The notes under the pieces were generated by a model that saw only the letters and a list, made by a program, of their open reading frames with translations, searched no databases and was not told the DNA's origin. The position numbers were made by a program, and so were the translations under genes. A DNA stretch of 64,000 nucleotides. Origin: Alphaproteobacteria bacterium (GTDB lineage Bacteria > Pseudomonadota > Alphaproteobacteria > Micropepsales > Micropepsaceae). The stretch is from assembly GCA_016124385.1 (NCBI GenBank), contig WGNU01000005.1, positions 434,001-498,000 of the forward strand, in the 5' to 3' direction. The first letter of the stretch is position 1, and the number at the start of each line of letters is the position of its first letter. Of this stretch, positions 1 to 10,915 are shown piece after piece.

Positions 1-2
1 GC

Positions 3-113
3 GGCAAGGTCGATCATCGGGGCGAGCCTCCTGGAACGGGCTGGCCGCCAGAGTGGGATCGCTTGGTTAAAGAGTGGTTGCACCGGCTTGCCCGAGCGCG
101 CGGCACGGCCTAG
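3..113 (+). CDS. C-terminal end of an unidentified protein (cut by window start)
   Basis: An open frame enters from the left edge and stops at TAG 111-113, giving 36 residues that end in ...[15 protein letters not shown]. It contains a tryptophan-rich stretch ([15 protein letters not shown]) that looks like real protein rather than shadow coding. It reads in the same direction as glyQ and ends about 90 bases before it, separated by a palindromic repeat. I do not recognise the family from so short a tail, so no function is offered. Confidence 0.4.
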   Translation, partial: GKVDHRGEPPGTGWPPEWDRLVKEWLHRLARARGTA

Positions 114-184
114 AGCATGGTCCGGAAAATGCCCGTCCCCGCGAAGGCGGGGATGGGAACCGGTTTTCCGACAAGACCATGCTC
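113..184. repeat. Intergenic palindromic repeat
   Basis: Outer arms GAGCATGGTCCGGAAAA (113-129) and TTTTCCGACAAGACCATGCTC are near-inverted copies. An inner hairpin of the form CCCGTCCCCGC-gaag-GCGGGGATGGG lies between them. The outer arms match the widespread Rhizobiales intergenic repeat (GCATGATCCGGAAAA...GGTTTTCCG). It lies directly upstream of the glyQ start and could act as a terminator for the preceding gene. Confidence 0.8.
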
Positions 185-204
185 AAGAGAACATTCCGCG
201 CCCA

Positions 205-1152
205 ATGACCGCGCCCGACCGTTCCTTCCAAGGCCTGATCCTCACGCTCCAGCAATTCTGGGCGAAGGAGGGCTGCGTGATCCTGCAGCCCTACGACATG
301 GAGATGGGCGCCGGCACCTTTCATCCGGCGACAACGCTGCGCTCGTTGGGCCCCAAGCCCTGGAAGGCCGCCTATGTGCAGCCCTGCCGGCGCCCCAAGG
401 ACGGCCGGTTCGGCGAGAACCCCAACCGCTTCCAGCGCTACTACCAGTTTCAGGTGATCCTGAAGCCCTCGCCGCCCGACATTCAGGAGATCTATCTGCG
501 CTCGCTGAAGGCGCTGGGCATCGATCCGCTCGCCCACGACATTCGCTTCGTCGAGGACGATTGGGAGAGCCCGACGCTGGGCGCCTGGGGCCTTGGCTGG
601 GAGGTCTGGTGCGACGGCATGGAGGTCACGCAATTCACCTATTTCCAGCAGGTGGGCGGCGAGAATTGCGATCCCGTCTCGGGCGAGATCACCTACGGGC
701 TCGAGCGGCTCGCGATGTACGTCCAGGGCGTCGATAACGGCTACGACATCGCCTACAACACGATGAACCGTCAGTCGGCGGACTTTATGTCCTGGGGCGA
801 TGTCTATCACCAGAACGAGGTCGAACAATCCGGCTTCAATTTCGACCACGCGCCGACCGAGATCCTCTTTCGCCAGTTCAAGGAGGCCGAGGAAACCGCC
901 GAAAAACTCCTCGCCGCCGCCGTCGGGCGCAGCCAGGAATTTAACGACTGGACGCATGTGCTCCCCGCCTATGAGCAATGCGTCCACGCGAGCCATCTGT
1001 TCAATCTTCTCGATGCGCGCGGCGTCATCTCGGTGACGGAGCGCCAGGCCTATATCGCCCGCGTGCGCGCGCTCGCGAAGGCCTGCGCGGCGGCCTGGCT
1101 GAAGAGCCCGCAAGGCCGCTCCGCCGGCGCCGGCCTTGGCGGGGTGGGGTGA
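205..1152 (+). CDS. glyQ: Glycyl-tRNA synthetase alpha subunit
   Basis: Catalytic alpha subunit of the bacterial alpha2beta2 glycyl-tRNA synthetase, which charges tRNA-Gly in the cytoplasm. The 315-residue product is the usual family length and shows characteristic blocks: [17 protein letters not shown] at the N-terminus, [16 protein letters not shown], and [20 protein letters not shown]. The ATG at 205 is preferred because the frame upstream (from 88) translates the palindromic repeat and has no family similarity. It is followed after 146 bases by glyS in the same direction, the usual alphaproteobacterial order, with a second palindrome between them. Identification is firm. Confidence 0.97.
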   Translation: MTAPDRSFQGLILTLQQFWAKEGCVILQPYDMEMGAGTFHPATTLRSLGPKPWKAAYVQPCRRPKDGRFGENPNRFQRYYQFQVILKPSPPDIQEIYLRSLKALGIDPLAHDIRFVEDDWESPTLGAWGLGWEVWCDGMEVTQFTYFQQVGGENCDPVSGEITYGLERLAMYVQGVDNGYDIAYNTMNRQSADFMSWGDVYHQNEVEQSGFNFDHAPTEILFRQFKEAEETAEKLLAAAVGRSQEFNDWTHVLPAYEQCVHASHLFNLLDARGVISVTERQAYIARVRALAKACAAAWLKSPQGRSAGAGLGGVG

Positions 1153-1175
1153 TGCGGCCCTTCGTTCTTTTTGAA

Positions 1176-1277
1176 TGTCATGGCCGGGCCTGTCCCGGCC
1201 ATCCATCGCGCCGCGAAGCGCGGGCGCTGACCGCGTGGCGGAACGATGGATGCCCGGCACAACGGCCGGGCATGACA
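1176..1277. repeat. Intergenic palindromic repeat between glyQ and glyS
   Basis: Long imperfect inverted repeat: left arm TGTCATGGCCGGGCCTGTCC continues into GGCCATCCATCG, and the right arm runs CGATGGATGCCCGG to GGCCGGGCATGACA. The class (TCATGGCCGGGC...GCCCGGCCATGA) is common between genes of Rhizobiales. On RNA it would fold into a long stem between the two synthetase cistrons. Confidence 0.8.
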
Positions 1278-1298
1278 AGAAGGGGAAGGGACTAGCCC

Positions 1299-3563
1299 AT
1301 GCCCCAGCTCCTCCTCGAACTCTTCTGCGAAGAAATCCCCGCGCGCATGCAGGGCGCGGCCGCGCGCGACCTGGAGCGCCTGATCGTCGGCGCGCTCAGC
1401 GATCGCGGCCTTCTGAACGAGGGCGCCCGCGGCTTCGCGACGCCGCGTCGCCTCTGCCTCGTGATCGAGGGCCTGCCGATCCGCCAGCCGGATGTGCGCG
1501 AGGAGAGGAAGGGCCCGCGCGTCACCGCCAACGAAAAGGCGATCGAGGGCTTCCTCAAATCGACGGGCCTGACGAAAGACCAATTGACCGTCCAGGCCGA
1601 CCCGAAGGGCGATTTCTATCTGGCGGTCATCGAGCGCAAGGGCCGCCCGACCGCCGAGGTGATTGCGGAAATTGTGCCGGAGGTGATCGCGAATTTCCCC
1701 TGGCCGAAATCGATGCGCTGGGGATCGGGCAGCATGACTTGGGTGCGCCCGCTCCACTCGATCCTTTGCTGCTTCGCGGGCGAGATCGTGCCCTTCGCGG
1801 TCGAGGGGATCAGAAGCGGCGATCAGACGCGCGGCCACCGCTTCATGAGCGAGGGCGCGATCACGGCCCGCGACTTCGAGACGTACACGGACGAACTGCG
1901 CAAGGCTCACGTGATCCTCGATCCGAAGGACCGCGCGGAGATCATCCAGCGCGACGCGCAGAACGCCGCCTTCGCGCGCGGACTGACGCTGAAGGATGAC
2001 GCCGCGCTCATCGAGGAAGTGGCCGGCCTCGTTGAATGGCCGGTCGTGCTGGTCGGCAGCTTCGACAAGGCGTTTCTGGGCGTGCCGCAGGAAATCCTCA
2101 TCTCGACGATGCGCGCGAACCAGAAATATTTCGCGTTGCTCGAGGCCCATCCTTCGAGGCTCGCTTCGCTCGCACCTCAGGATGAGGTACCCGGAACGAA
2201 ACCTCATCCTGAGGCGGGGGCGCAGCCCCCCTCGAAGGATGAGGGCCGGCTCTCGAACCATTTCGTCGTCGTCGCCAATATCGAGGCATCGGACGGCGGC
2301 AAGGCGATCGTCGCGGGCAACGAGCGCGTGCTGCGCGCGCGCCTGTCGGACGCGAAATTCTTCTGGGACCAGGACAAGAAACGCACGCTCGAAGACCGGC
2401 TGCCCGAACTCGAAAAGATTGTCTTTCACGCCAAGCTCGGCTCGCAGCGCGAGCGCGTCGCGCGGATTGAGGCGCTGGCCGGCGAGATCGCGACGATGAT
2501 CGGCGCCGATCCCGAAAAGGCGAGGCTCGCCGCGCGTCTCTGCAAGGCCGATCTCGTCTCGCAGACCGTCGGCGAGTTCCCCGAAGTGCAGGGCGTGATC
2601 GGCGGCTATCTCGCGCGCGAGGAAGGCTTGGGTGATGATGTCGCCGCCGCCATCCGCGACCACTACAAGCCGCTGGGGCCTAGCGACGCCGTGCCGACCG
2701 CGCCGGTCTCCATCGCCGTCGCGCTCGCCGACAAGCTCGACACGCTCGTCGGCTTCTTCGCGATCGATGAAAAGCCCACCGGCTCGAAGGACCCCTTCGC
2801 GCTTCGGCGCGCAGCACTCGGGGTGTCAAGAATTCTAGTGAGACGTGGCGAAAGGTTTAGAGTACTCGTTAGTGCGCAATCGGCTCTCAATCTTCTGGCT
2901 GACTATCCTCATTCAGCTATCGAAAGAGGTGCCATTCGTACGAATCTCGATCCATCTACGATCAAAATTCACGGTCCGGACGTGATGTTGCGCGTTCGGC
3001 GAAATTGGGGGGGAAGGGGGGAGACTTTCGATGAAGAAGCAATTTCCCTCCTCGCGTTCTTCGCCGACCGTCTGAAAGTCGCGCTGCGCGAGCAGGGCGT
3101 GCGCCACGATCTCATCGATGCGGTGTTCGCGCTGGAAGGCCAGGACGACCTCGTCCTCATCGTCCGCCGGGTGGAGGCGTTGCAGCGTTTCCTGAAATCC
3201 GACGACGGCGCGAACCTCCTCGCCGGCTACAAGCGCGCGGCGAACATCCTCAAGATCGAGGAAAAGAAGGACGGGCCGTTCGAGGGCCACGCGGATCCCG
3301 CGTTGCTGCAGGAGCCGGCCGAGCAGGCGCTCTTCAAGGTGATTGCGGAGGCGGGCGATCTTCTCGCCGCCGAATTGGAGCGCGAGCGCTTCGATGAGGC
3401 GATGAGTGTGCTCGCGCGCCTGCGCGCGCCGGTCGATGCGTTTTTCGAGAAAGTGACGGTCAACGCGCCCGACCCCGCGCTCCGCGCGAACCGGCTGAGG
3501 CTGCTCAATCAGATCCGCGCCGCGATGCACCTCGTCGCCGATTTCTCGAAGGTCGAGGGCTAG
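1299..3563 (+). CDS. glyS: Glycyl-tRNA synthetase beta subunit, with two internal additions
   Basis: Beta subunit of glycyl-tRNA synthetase, needed with GlyQ for tRNA-Gly binding and charging. Landmarks are the N-terminal [34 protein letters not shown], the alternating [11 protein letters not shown] block and the C-terminal anticodon-binding part ([14 protein letters not shown]). At 754 residues it is longer than the roughly 690 usual for the family. One addition is explained by a palindromic repeat at 2148-2241 translated in frame (about residues 284-314) between NQKYFALLE and [15 protein letters not shown] second unusual stretch lies after ALRRAALG (about residues 508-580), where GC falls to about 49% (2821-3000, my count) against 70% just before. 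No stop interrupts the frame. A GA-rich ribosome site (aaggggaaggg) precedes the ATG. Confidence 0.96.
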   Translation: MPQLLLELFCEEIPARMQGAAARDLERLIVGALSDRGLLNEGARGFATPRRLCLVIEGLPIRQPDVREERKGPRVTANEKAIEGFLKSTGLTKDQLTVQADPKGDFYLAVIERKGRPTAEVIAEIVPEVIANFPWPKSMRWGSGSMTWVRPLHSILCCFAGEIVPFAVEGIRSGDQTRGHRFMSEGAITARDFETYTDELRKAHVILDPKDRAEIIQRDAQNAAFARGLTLKDDAALIEEVAGLVEWPVVLVGSFDKAFLGVPQEILISTMRANQKYFALLEAHPSRLASLAPQDEVPGTKPHPEAGAQPPSKDEGRLSNHFVVVANIEASDGGKAIVAGNERVLRARLSDAKFFWDQDKKRTLEDRLPELEKIVFHAKLGSQRERVARIEALAGEIATMIGADPEKARLAARLCKADLVSQTVGEFPEVQGVIGGYLAREEGLGDDVAAAIRDHYKPLGPSDAVPTAPVSIAVALADKLDTLVGFFAIDEKPTGSKDPFALRRAALGVSRILVRRGERFRVLVSAQSALNLLADYPHSAIERGAIRTNLDPSTIKIHGPDVMLRVRRNWGGRGETFDEEAISLLAFFADRLKVALREQGVRHDLIDAVFALEGQDDLVLIVRRVEALQRFLKSDDGANLLAGYKRAANILKIEEKKDGPFEGHADPALLQEPAEQALFKVIAEAGDLLAAELERERFDEAMSVLARLRAPVDAFFEKVTVNAPDPALRANRLRLLNQIRAAMHLVADFSKVEG
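2148..2241. repeat. Palindromic repeat inserted in frame within glyS
   Basis: Outer arms CATCCTTCGAGG (2148-2159) and CCTCGAAGGATG (2230-2241) are exact inverted copies. Inner arms ACCTCAGGATGAGGT (2174-2188) and ACCTCATCCTGAGGC (2201-2215) pair with each other. The same building blocks (CTCATCCTGAGG, TTCGAAGG-like ends) occur in the intergenic repeats near 32.6 and 48.7 kb. Here it lies inside coding sequence, has no stop in the glyS frame and adds about 31 residues. Confidence 0.85.
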
Positions 3564-3602
3564 CGCCCTCGTTTCGCCACAGACCGGGGGCTCTTTCCCC
3601 CG

Positions 3603-4139
3603 ATGACAACGATAGAAACGCCGGCGCCGTTCGCGATCCCGGCGGACAATCGCATTCTCTATTACGGGCGGGACCGCGAGACGTTCCGTTTCCTCTCGCA
3701 TTTCTGGCCGAGCCCTATCCAGCTTGACGGCGAGGTCTGGCCGACGGTCGAGCACTATTACCAGGCGCAGAAATCGGAAGACCCGCGCTACCGCGAGGCG
3801 GTGCGGCTCGCCTCGACGCCGGGCAAGGCAAAGCGCCTGGCCGCGCCGCCGACCGCGCCGCGCCGCATTTCCTTCGCCTCCTGGTTCCGCAAGACGGGCG
3901 AGCGCCCGCGCGACAACTGGCACGACGTGAAACTCGCGATTATGCGCCGCGCGGATGGGGCGAAATACACCCAGAACCCGGAGCTTGGCGCGCTGCTACT
4001 CGCAACCGGCGAGGCCGAGCTGATCGAGGATTCCCCGTCCGAGCCGTTTTGGGGCATCGGCGCGGATGGCTTGGGGCTCAATTGGGCCGGCCGCGTGCTC
4101 ATGGAAATCCGCGCGGCCTTGCGCGCGGCCGCGCCCTAG
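3603..4139 (+). CDS. NADAR (YbiA-like) domain protein
   Basis: A 178-residue single-domain protein of the NADAR/YbiA family. Family marks: FLSHFWPSPIQLDG near residue 30, WPTVEHYYQAQKS, WHDVKLAIMRRADGAKYTQNP, LLATGEAELIEDS, and the C-terminal PFWGIGADGLGLNWAGRVLM. Known members are N-glycosidases: plant and bacterial YbiA-type proteins act on riboflavin intermediates, and others remove ADP-ribose from nucleotides or nucleic acid. Which activity applies here is not visible. It starts 39 bases after glyS and precedes ppdK by 100 bases, so it may be co-transcribed with glyQS. No DarT-like partner is seen next to it. Confidence 0.85.
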   Translation: MTTIETPAPFAIPADNRILYYGRDRETFRFLSHFWPSPIQLDGEVWPTVEHYYQAQKSEDPRYREAVRLASTPGKAKRLAAPPTAPRRISFASWFRKTGERPRDNWHDVKLAIMRRADGAKYTQNPELGALLLATGEAELIEDSPSEPFWGIGADGLGLNWAGRVLMEIRAALRAAAP

Positions 4140-4239
4140 GCCCACCGCCCGCCGGGAATTCCCTTTCGCGCCCCGCCCGTTATATAGACGTGTGGCGCCC
4201 CCACCGCCCATCCGCCAATCAGACGAGGTTCTCTCCGCC

Positions 4240-6918
<2,679 letters not shown>

Positions 6919-7267
6919 GAATTTGTAAGGTTAACTCGCCGTAAGCTTGATCGTGATTAAAGATCTAGCACGTTGAGTTTGTTGCGTTTTCCGAAATCAA
7001 GCGAAAACAGCGATCCCTGTGACGGGACCTCACAGACAGAACGGTTTCCGATTGCTTCCACCGCCTCCTTCCGGATTCTTCGTCGTCCCTCGCGGGAAGG
7101 GGCCGCGGCCGGTGGTTTGTCTGCTTACTGCCATCCGGTCTTGGCCTAGTTCTTGCCGATTCCTTGTGATGAAAAACAAAGGCGAGGCAGCGCGGGACGT
7201 GGTGGGTTCAGGGGGATTGGATCGCAATCCAGCCGCCGAACTCGGGATGATGACCATGGAGGCTTTC
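6919..7267. other. Intergenic region between ppdK and a cell wall hydrolase gene
   Basis: 349 bases without a convincing gene. The first third is AT-richer than its surroundings and includes TTGAT-CGTG-ATTAA (6947-6960), one mismatch from an FNR box, and a short inverted repeat (gcgttttc / gaaaacagc). An in-frame ATG at 7169 could extend the following gene upstream but has no good ribosome site. I see no clear terminator or promoter. Confidence 0.5.
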
Positions 7268-7978
7268 ATGGCCAAATATCGCCGTGTGCGACGGGCGATG
7301 CGGCGCGCAGACCGGGCATTGAGCGGGGCAGGCCTCGTGATGTTCGGCTATCTGCTCGCGCTCTATATCGGCACCGTCGCCACGACGCCGGCGCTGGCGG
7401 ATCGGATCGCCGGGGTGATCGACCCCGTGGGCGGTAAGGCCGCGATGGTGCCGGTACCGGCGGCCTATGCTTCGCTCGGCAACGCGCTGACACAGGCGGC
7501 CGTGACGCGTCTTGACGTGGAAAAGGGCTGCCTCGCGCTTGCGGTCTATTATGAGGCCCGGGGCGAGTCCGCGCAGGGCCAGCAGGCCGTCGCCGAGGTC
7601 ATCATGCGCCGGGTGCGGCACCGCGACTATCCCGGCTCCATCTGCGGCGTGGTCCTCGAGGGCCAGTCGCGCAAGACCGGCTGCCAGTTCTCCTTTACCT
7701 GCAATGGCGCTATGAAGGGCCGCAAGGACATCCGCCTGTGGGAAGGCGCGCTCCGGGTGGCGGACTACATGCTCGCCGGTCCCGGCCGCAACAAAAGCAT
7801 CACGGGCGCCGCGACGCACTTCCACGCCGACTACGTGACGCCCTATTGGGCGGATTCGCTGGTGCGCACGGTGCAGATCGGCAACCACGTGTTCTATCGC
7901 TTGCCGACGCGGGCACGCCCCTCGACCGAGCGCGTTGAGCTGCGTCAAGGCAGGGCTGCGAACCCTCGTTCAGGGTAA
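7268..7978 (+). CDS. SleB-like cell wall hydrolase, membrane anchored
   Basis: Cell wall hydrolase of the SleB catalytic-domain family (Hydrolase_2), 236 residues, expected to cleave peptidoglycan glycan strands. An N-terminal hydrophobic segment (GAGLVMFGYLLALYIGTVA) suggests a membrane anchor. The catalytic domain follows: CLALAVYYEARGESAQGQQA with the conserved Glu, AEVIMRRVRHRDYPGSICGV, GCQFSFTCNG, ATHFHADYVTPYWA and QIGNHVFYR. The ATG at 7268 is chosen for its GGAGG at 7258-7262 with 5-base spacing; ATGs at 7247-7256 and 7169 are alternatives. A related gene lies at 8929, beyond an oppositely oriented SDR. Confidence 0.87.
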   Translation: MAKYRRVRRAMRRADRALSGAGLVMFGYLLALYIGTVATTPALADRIAGVIDPVGGKAAMVPVPAAYASLGNALTQAAVTRLDVEKGCLALAVYYEARGESAQGQQAVAEVIMRRVRHRDYPGSICGVVLEGQSRKTGCQFSFTCNGAMKGRKDIRLWEGALRVADYMLAGPGRNKSITGAATHFHADYVTPYWADSLVRTVQIGNHVFYRLPTRARPSTERVELRQGRAANPRSG

Positions 7979-8075
7979 GATTGGATGGTGCCGGGGCAAC
8001 GCGGTTCGCCGCTTTGCCGGCCGCCTCAATCCTGGCCGACCACCGCGACAAGGCGGATTGACGGCGCCATCCACT

Positions 8076-8915
8076 TCACTCTTTCGGTGCGAGCTGCGGG
8101 AAGAGCTTGACGATCCGCCCGCGCACGAATTCCGGCAGCAGCCCCTTCAGCCGATCGATCCAGACCACTTCGTCGGGCACGTACCAGTGCAGCCGTGTGG
8201 GGTGCTGATAGGCGCCCCAGACGCATTCCGCGACGGATTCGGCCGGCATCAGGCGGAACATCCCCTTCTTCGGTGCGTTCGAATAGAAATCTTCCTCGCT
8301 CGGCTTGGGCGCATCGCCTGACCGGTTCGGCGTCGAGCGCAGGATCGCCGTGTCGATGAGGCCGGGCAGCACGTCGGCGACCCGCACATTGTGCCGCGCG
8401 AACTCGATCGAGAGCGCTTCAGTGAGACCTTTGACGGCGTGCTTGGTCGCCGCATAGACGGCGATCCGAGGCATGCCGTAGGTGGCGGATGAGGACGACG
8501 TCGTGAAGAGCAGCGAATTGGGCGTGCGCTTCAGATAGGGCAGGGACGCATAGATGCCGTTCAGGACGCCGCCGAGATTGATTGCGACGACCCGCATCGA
8601 GGCCTCATAGGGCACGTCCTCGAACCACCCGGATTCCCCGATGCCGGCATTGTTGTACATGAGGTCGAGCTGCCCGCCCGTCTTCTCGGCGAACGCGGCA
8701 AGCGCCTCGTCGAACGCCGTCTTGTCGGTGACGTCGAGTTTGACGCTGAAGCAATTCTCGGAGCCGAGTTCCTGGACCAGCGTGCCGAGACCCGCCTCGT
8801 CGATATCGGCCGCGCCGACATACCAGCCGCGCCGCGAGAACAAGAGGGCCGTCGCCCGCCCCATGCCGCTTGCCGCCCCGGTGATGAAGATGGATTTCCG
8901 TCCTTGGGCTGACAT
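8076..8915 (-). CDS. Short-chain dehydrogenase/reductase
   Basis: Classical SDR oxidoreductase, 279 residues. It has the nucleotide-binding GAASGMGRATA motif near residue 14, NNAGIGES (NNAG), the catalytic Ser region FTTSSSSATYG and the active-site YAATKHAVK (YxxxK). The C-terminal part (about residues 195-279) contains RSTPNRSGDAPKPSEEDFYS and WYVPDEVVWIDRLKG, resembling SDRs of unknown substrate that carry a C-terminal helical extension. The start is the ATG at 8915 with AGGAG upstream on the minus strand; a longer frame to 9071 would overlap the divergent gene. The substrate cannot be inferred. Confidence 0.88.
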   Translation of the reverse strand: MSAQGRKSIFITGAASGMGRATALLFSRRGWYVGAADIDEAGLGTLVQELGSENCFSVKLDVTDKTAFDEALAAFAEKTGGQLDLMYNNAGIGESGWFEDVPYEASMRVVAINLGGVLNGIYASLPYLKRTPNSLLFTTSSSSATYGMPRIAVYAATKHAVKGLTEALSIEFARHNVRVADVLPGLIDTAILRSTPNRSGDAPKPSEEDFYSNAPKKGMFRLMPAESVAECVWGAYQHPTRLHWYVPDEVVWIDRLKGLLPEFVRGRIVKLFPQLAPKE

Positions 8916-8928
8916 TGCGGCTCCTGCG

Positions 8929-9465
8929 ATGCGACACTGCGTGATGATCCAGATGTGCCTGATACGACCCGCCTTCGCAAATGTGTTGGGGACCGCGGCG
9001 GCCTTGCTTCTGCTCGCGGTCGCGGATGCGCGCGCGGCGGATGCCGGGATCGCCGCCCATGCCGAACGCAAATGCCTGGCCGAGGCGCTCTATTTCGAGG
9101 CGGGAACGGAAGACTACGACGGTCACGTCGCGGTCGCGGAGGTCATCTTCCGACGCGTCGCGGATCCGGCCTTTCCCGGCACGATCTGCAAGGTGGTCTA
9201 TCAGGGGCTCGCGCGCGGAAGCTGCCAATTCTCGTTCGCCTGCGACGGCGCGCGCGTTCGCCCGCGCGGCCGCGTGCTCTGGCGCCAATGCTGGAACTGG
9301 GCGGGCGATTTCATCGCGCGGCGCAAGGCCGTCCTCGCCGACGACACGACGAAGGGCGCGACGCACTTCCACACGATCGACGTCTCGCCCGATTGGGAAA
9401 CGGCCTATGGGCTCGAGCAGACCGTCCAGATCGGCCGGCACATCTTCTATCGCCCGAAGGAATGA
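8929..9465 (+). CDS. SleB-like cell wall hydrolase, second copy, secreted
   Basis: Second Hydrolase_2 family protein, 178 residues. A signal peptide or N-terminal anchor (NVLGTAAALLLLAVADARA) is followed by the catalytic domain: CLAEALYFEAGTEDYDGHVA, AEVIFRRVADPAFPGTICKV, SCQFSFACDG, ATHFHTIDVSPDW and QIGRHIFYRPKE. It is shorter than and clearly paralogous to the hydrolase at 7268. Start choice is uncertain among ATGs at 8929, 8944 and 8953; none has a strong ribosome site. The start lies 13 bases from the divergent SDR start, and the stop is 3 bases from the convergent gene at 9469. Confidence 0.83.
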   Translation: MRHCVMIQMCLIRPAFANVLGTAAALLLLAVADARAADAGIAAHAERKCLAEALYFEAGTEDYDGHVAVAEVIFRRVADPAFPGTICKVVYQGLARGSCQFSFACDGARVRPRGRVLWRQCWNWAGDFIARRKAVLADDTTKGATHFHTIDVSPDWETAYGLEQTVQIGRHIFYRPKE

Positions 9466-9468
9466 TCC

Positions 9469-10875
9469 TCACACGACCTTGCCGGGATTGAGGATGCCGT
9501 GCGGATCGAGCGTCCGCTTGAGCGCGCGCATGACGTCCATTTCCGTCGCGCTCTTGTAGCGCGTGATTTCGTGGCGCTTCATCTGGCCGAGGCCGTGCTC
9601 CGCGCTGATCGATCCGCCCCGGCGATGGGCGATTCCGTGGACGATGTCGTTCATCTCCTGCCAGCGCGCGAGGAACACATCGCGGTCCGCGCCCGGCGGC
9701 TGGCTGAGATTGAAATGAACATTGCCGTCGCCCAGATGCCCGAACGCGACGACGCGGATGCCGGGGCAGGCGGCCTCGACGGCGCGGCTCGCCTCCTCGA
9801 TGAAGGGCGCGATCTGCGAAAGCGGCACCGAGACGTCGTGCTTGATGGAGCCGCCTTCGTATTTCTGGGCCTCCGACAGCCCGTCGCGCAGCGCCCAGAA
9901 GGCGGCGCGGTCGCGCGCGCTTTCCGCGAGGACGGCGGTGACGGCGCCCCCTGCCTCGATCGCGTCGGCAAGGGCGCTCTCCAGCGCGCCGCGCAGATGG
10001 GGATCGCGCGCCGGCGAGCTGATCTCGATGAGCGCGGTCCAGGGCGGCAGCGGATCGAACGGCGCGCGCGTGCCCGCCTGATGCGCGAGGACGAATTGCA
10101 GCCCGATGCGCGGCATGACTTCGAAGCCGCTGACCGCGCCGCCGCTCGCCTCCTGAACGCGGTGATAGAGCGCGAGCGCCGACGCGACGTCGTCCAGCCC
10201 AACCAGCGCGACCTCCACCGTTCGCGGGCGGGGAAAGAGTTTCACGACGGCCTCGGTGATGAGGCCGAGCGTTCCCTCCGCGCCCAGAAAGAGCTGCTTC
10301 AGATCATAGCCCGTGTTGTCCTTGCGCAGGCCGCGCATGAGATCGAGCACGCGCCCGTCCGCGAGCACGACGCTCAGCCCCAGCACCAGATCGCGCGCAT
10401 TGCCGTAGCGAACGACGTTCGTGCCGCCCGCGTTCGTCGAAAGCAGGCCGCCAATGGTGGCGGAGCCTTCGGACGCGAGCGAGAGCGGAAACAGCCGATC
10501 GGCGGCCTCGGCCGCCGCTTGCGCGTCGGCGAGCACGACGCCGGCCTCGAGGTTCATCGTGTTGTTCTCGGGATCCACGGAAAGGATCCGCCGCATCCGG
10601 GTGAGCGAGACGAGGATCTCCCCGTCCGGGATCTGTCCGCCCACGAGGCCGGTATTGCCGCCTTGCGGCACGATCGGCGTTTGCGTCTCGCTGGCGAGCT
10701 TGAGGATCGCCGCGACGTCCTCTTTCGTCCGTGGACGGAGGAGAAGCGGTGTGCGCCCGCGAAACCGCTCGCGCCACTCGATGAGATAGGGCGCGAGGGT
10801 CTCCGGGTCCTCGGCGAAGCCGCCGGGGCCGGCAAGGGCCTTGAACCGGTCGAGGATGTCGGGAGCGATGGCCAT
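9469..10875 (-). CDS. FAD-linked 2-hydroxyacid dehydrogenase (D-2-hydroxyglutarate/D-lactate type)
   Basis: FAD-dependent dehydrogenase of the GlcD/D-lactate/D-2-hydroxyglutarate group, 468 residues. The N-terminal FAD-binding domain has PRTKEDVAAILKLAS, the PQGGNTGLVGGQ loop (about residue 75) and ATIGGLLSTNAGGTNVVRYG. The C-terminal domain has VVAFGHLGDGNVHFNLSQP, with likely metal-binding histidines, and GGSISAEHGLGQMKR. These predict oxidation of a D-2-hydroxyacid with electrons passed to quinone or an electron-transfer protein; the exact substrate is not determined. The ATG at 10875 is preferred over the extension to 10965, which overlaps the upstream Sua5-like gene. Confidence 0.88.
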   Translation of the reverse strand: MAIAPDILDRFKALAGPGGFAEDPETLAPYLIEWRERFRGRTPLLLRPRTKEDVAAILKLASETQTPIVPQGGNTGLVGGQIPDGEILVSLTRMRRILSVDPENNTMNLEAGVVLADAQAAAEAADRLFPLSLASEGSATIGGLLSTNAGGTNVVRYGNARDLVLGLSVVLADGRVLDLMRGLRKDNTGYDLKQLFLGAEGTLGLITEAVVKLFPRPRTVEVALVGLDDVASALALYHRVQEASGGAVSGFEVMPRIGLQFVLAHQAGTRAPFDPLPPWTALIEISSPARDPHLRGALESALADAIEAGGAVTAVLAESARDRAAFWALRDGLSEAQKYEGGSIKHDVSVPLSQIAPFIEEASRAVEAACPGIRVVAFGHLGDGNVHFNLSQPPGADRDVFLARWQEMNDIVHGIAHRRGGSISAEHGLGQMKRHEITRYKSATEMDVMRALKRTLDPHGILNPGKVV

Positions 10876-10915
10876 GATTGGAAGATGGGCAAGTGCGCGC
10901 CGAAAGGAAAGCCCG

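Noticed and set aside
113-184. Possible CRISPR or promoter element at the glyQ upstream palindrome
   Set aside because: It is a single inverted repeat of a known intergenic class, without spacers or repeats in series.
1050-2663. A 537-residue frame antisense to glyQ/glyS
   Set aside because: Shadow frame; the opposite strand encodes the known synthetase and repeat DNA lies within it.
6947-6960. TTGAT-CGTG-ATTAA resembling an FNR box after ppdK
   Set aside because: One mismatch from the consensus, more than 300 bases from the next start, and no obvious oxygen-related gene; kept only as a note.
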